Below, piece by piece: positions 61,106-64,000 of a stretch of DNA of 64,000 nucleotides. The position numbers and the translations under genes were made by a program. How positions within the stretch are numbered: position 1 is the stretch's first letter; each line of letters begins with the position of its first letter. Location: contig NZ_JBHOQV010000126.1 in NCBI RefSeq assembly GCF_042408735.1, forward strand, positions 145,616-209,615. Direction: 5' to 3'. Under the pieces are notes generated by a model, which did no database searches, was not told the origin of the DNA, and saw nothing but the letters and a program-made list of their open reading frames with translations. Source of the DNA: Thermogemmatispora sp042408735 (lineage in GTDB: Bacteria > Chloroflexota > Ktedonobacteria > Ktedonobacterales > Ktedonobacteraceae).

Positions 61106-61235
61106 AAGGAACCGTGCTCCGAGGGGGGAGTGGAGAGAGAAACGGAAAATTGCGAGGCTCTCAGATGCCAAAAACGGGGCCTGAATCGTTAGAGAATATG
61201 GAAGATGTATCCCGAAGTGGTTTTCGGGGGGGTCG

Positions 61236-64000
61236 GTTGCAGAGGCTTCGATCCGCTTGAGGATACTGAAAGGAACGTAACGACAAGAAATCCGCGCTTC
61301 GAGTTCCCGGCAAAGTTGCAGAGGCTTCGATCCGCTTGAGGATACTGAAAGGGCGTAGTGAGCGCGGCTTCATAGAGCTGCTCGAGCGTTGCAGAGGCTT
61401 CGATCCGCTTGAGGATACTGAAAGATCCCAGGCCGGCGGCCGCTCCGAGGTGAAGCTGTCCGGGAGTTGCAGAGGCTTCGATCCGCTTGAGGATACTGAA
61501 AGGGGATCAGGACAGGTGGTAGAAATGGAAGGCATCCTGCGTTGCAGAGGCTTCGATCCGCTTGAGGATACTGAAAGATGCCAGCATTGGCGGAAAGGAG
61601 CACTGTTTCGGCAGTTGCAGAGGCTTCGATCCGCTTGAGGATACTGAAAGGGTGGAAATTCTCTGGCAGACCTTCCAGCCATGCGACGTTGCAGAGGCTT
61701 CGATCCGCTTGAGGATACTGAAAGCGGCGCGCTTGTAATCCTGGTAAAACGCTACCATCGTGTTGCAGAGGCTTCGATCCGCTTGAGGATACTGAAAGAG
61801 AGTTCAGCTACGCGCTGCTCACGGCCGCCTCGGCGTTGCAGAGGCTTCGATCCGCTTGAGGATACTGAAAGTCTATGACCGGCCTTATGTTGAAATGCCG
61901 GATATGCCAGGTTGCAGAGGCTTCGATCCGCTTGAGGATACTGAAAGCGGGCGTCAGCAGAGAGAGATCTCCCCGACAGCGAATGTTGCAGAGGCTTCGA
62001 TCCGCTTGAGGATACTGAAAGCTGGACTGTCCGCCTCACAATGCACCTGCCACATCTGTTGCAGAGGCTTCGATCCGCTTGAGGATACTGAAAGACCCCG
62101 TGCTGGTCAACACGGACCAGCGCATACACGAGTTGCAGAGGCTTCGATCCGCTTGAGGATACTGAAAGGCCGCGAGAAGGGCTGACTGCGATACCAGACG
62201 AGCCGTTGCAGAGGCTTCGATCCGCTTGAGGATACTGAAAGCCTCCCGCAGCGCCGTGGCCGCGAGCTTGAGCGCCTGTTGCAGAGGCTTCGATCCGCTT
62301 GAGGATACTGAAAGGCGCAATGCCCTGCTCAGCCCCGATCCGAATGACGATGTTGCAGAGGCTTCGATCCGCTTGAGGATACTGAAAGGCTCCGCGTTCC
62401 GGGGCGGAGCCAGGGTGGCTTTCGTTGCAGAGGCTTCGATCCGCTTGAGGATACTGAAAGGGGGTTCAGTCAAGGGTCAGCAGGGATGACTGGAGAACGT
62501 TGCAGAGGCTTCGATCCGCTTGAGGATACTGAAAGGCTGGCAGCGAAGCAGCGCTGATCGTCCCTCCACGAGTTGCAGAGGCTTCGATCCGCTTGAGGAT
62601 ACTGAAAGGCTGGCAGCGAAGCAGCGCTGATCGTCCCTCCACGAGTTGCAGAGGCTTCGATCCGCTTGAGGATACTGAAAGTGGGCGGACCGGGAGTGGA
62701 AAATCAATCTTCGGACAGGTTGCAGAGGCTTCGATCCGCTTGAGGATACTGAAAGAAGGGCTGGCTGTGGACTTCACGGTGGTGAGACAGCGTTGCAGAG
62801 GCTTCGATCCGCTTGAGGATACTGAAAGTGGCGCGGTTGGTGCCTGGCTATGCATCGCCCAGATCGTTGCAGAGGCTTCGATCCGCTTGAGGATACTGAA
62901 AGTGCGGACGCCGCGAAAGCGCTTGTAGAGCCGGCGCAGGGGTTGCAGAGGCTTCGATCCGCTTGAGGATACTGAAAGGTCCAGAGCGCGTACGGCAATC
63001 CGCTCGTTGACGAGGTTGCAGAGGCTTCGATCCGCTTGAGGATACTGAAAGCGGATATGAGTGGACTCCGTCTGCTCCCTGCTCTAACGTTGCAGAGGCT
63101 TCGATCCGCTTGAGGATACTGAAAGAAGATCTGGCGTGACAGGGTCTTGGGAATGGGCATCGTTGCAGAGGCTTCGATCCGCTTGAGGATACTGAAAGTC
63201 GTATGGCTCAGGACTATATTGACGCTCTTGTTTGAGTTGCAGAGGCTTCGATCCGCTTGAGGATACTGAAAGCTGGCCCTTGCACGTCGTAGATTGGCCA
63301 GTTGTTCTGTTGCAGAGGCTTCGATCCACTTGAGGATACTGAAAGGAGCTGGCTGCGACCTGCGCCGGGTATGTCCAGAGTTGCAGAGGCTTCGATCCGC
63401 TTGAGGATACTGAAAGTCGTATGGCTCAGGACTATATTGACGCTCTTGTTTGAGTTGCAGAGGCTTCGATCCGCTTGAGGATACTGAAAGCTTCGAACGC
63501 TTCTTGCGGCCAGGCAAGAAAACCCCGCGTTGCAGAGGCTTCGATCCGCTTGAGGATACTGAAAGAGTCCCAGCGCTGCTGCGGCTCCGAGGTGGATCTG
63601 CGTTGCAGAGGCTTCGATCCGCTTGAGGATACTGAAAGTTCTTCCTTGATCCGCTCATCCCCCTGGTCCAACGGAGTTGCAGAGGCTTCGATCCCCTTGA
63701 GGATACTGAAAGATACCGAAATGGAAGGGATGGGCAGACATGGCAGGTTGCAGAGGCTTCGATCCCCTTGAGGATACTGAAAGAGGTCCCCTTGACCTGG
63801 GGCGTGTTTTGTGCTATGGTTGCAGAGGCTTCGATCCGCTTGAGGATACTGAAAGACGGCCTAGTTTCCCAAGGCTACTATCCTCAGGGGAGTTGCAGAG
63901 GCTTCGATCCGCTTGAGGATACTGAAAGACGGCCTAGTTTCCCAAGGCTACTATCCTCAGGGGAGTTGCAGAGGCTTCGATCCGCTTGAGGATACTGAAA
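61236..64000 (+). CRISPR. CRISPR array, 38 repeats and 37 spacers, running off the right edge
   Basis: The 37-bp repeat begins GTTGCAGAGGCTTCGATCC and ends with GAGGATACTGAAAG. First repeat 61236-61272; last (one base short) 63965-64000. Spacers are 34-42 bp, mostly 36-37. The ACTGAAAG end fits an 8-nt crRNA 5' handle as made by Cas6 in type I or III systems, so transcription is probably left to right with the leader on the left. Variant repeats are at 63309 (loop A), 63676 and 63747 (loop C). Three spacers are duplicated: 62536/62609, 63199/63417 and 63856/63929. No cas genes are in the window. Confidence 0.99.
62536..62644 (+). repeat. Tandem duplicate of one CRISPR spacer-repeat unit
   Basis: Spacers at 62536-62571 and 62609-62644 are identical and adjacent, as are those at 63856-63891 and 63929-63964. 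The pair 63199-63235 and 63417-63453 is identical but separated by two other spacers. Confidence 0.95.

Noticed and set aside
61161..64000. Many open frames of 70-290 codons across the array on both strands
   Set aside because: They are translations of the CRISPR repeat and spacers, recognised by the recurring peptides FQYPQADRSLCN, LSVSSSGSKPLQ and CRGFDPLEDTE.

Overview
The window looks like a piece of a moderately GC-rich (about 60%) chromosome from the Chloroflexota, most likely a Ktedonobacteria relative such as Thermogemmatispora. This is inferred from gene content only: an F420-type (LLM) oxidoreductase, a mycoredoxin-like glutaredoxin, a Roadblock/LC7 protein, several zinc-ribbon proteins with low-complexity linkers, a large TPR protein with WLxxL motifs, and many short operons with frequent strand switches. 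No rRNA, transposase or prophage is visible.

Layout. 1-6.7 kb: an operon for an ATP-dependent hydantoinase/carboxylase-type enzyme (small zinc-ribbon protein, HyuA-like, HyuB-like), then a TetR regulator and an SDR dehydrogenase; a TetR-type palindrome sits just after the first promoter. 7-11.7 kb: methyltransferase, msrA, an HtrA-like protease and an LLM oxidoreductase. 11.8-17.7 kb: a sugar or sugar-acid catabolic locus (ATPase, permease, Tat-type binding lipoprotein, GntR/FCD regulator, divergent galactonate-dehydratase-like enolase) with a good operator between divergent promoters. 17.7-22.1 kb: ZIP transporter, orphan response regulator, a membrane protein, and a BNR-repeat lipoprotein overlapping a zinc-ribbon protein. 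22.2-26.6 kb: three PLP enzymes in a row. 27.1-31.4 kb: glutaredoxin, an ECF sigma factor overlapping an Ogt-Ada fusion, a geranylgeranyl-reductase-like flavoprotein and a LmbE deacetylase. 31.8-36.2 kb: a dynamin-like GTPase with an N-terminal zinc ribbon, and a heme NO/O2-binding (H-NOX) protein with an extra C-terminal domain. 36.8-48 kb: PRC-barrel-like protein, sigma-70 factor, multi-zinc-ribbon protein with a natural His8 tract, M16 peptidase plus giant TPR protein, Roadblock protein and ndk. 48-55 kb: CPBP protease, PaaK-like ligase, HAD phosphatase, a tRNA-Sec gene (selC) with its own promoter, a YfhO-like membrane protein and an SDR. 55.4-60.3 kb: a broken MFS transporter, thioesterase, lipoprotein, PhoU-like protein and Bcp peroxiredoxin. 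60.3-64 kb: an AT-rich region, a decayed repeat, and a CRISPR array that runs off the right edge (38 repeats, 37 spacers visible). No cas gene is in the window.

The most unusual observations are: (1) an exact 35-bp copy of the CRISPR repeat, in reverse orientation, inside the broken MFS gene 4.6 kb from the array; (2) a decayed repeat upstream of the array next to an AT-rich leader-like tract; (3) an isolated tRNA-Sec gene, implying a UGA-decoding system whose other genes lie elsewhere; (4) an ECF sigma factor translationally coupled to a protein carrying both alkylation-acceptor modules of Ada but no AraC DNA-binding domain; (5) an H-NOX domain fused to a possible winged-helix domain; and (6) a strong leftward terminator with no annotated gene feeding it.
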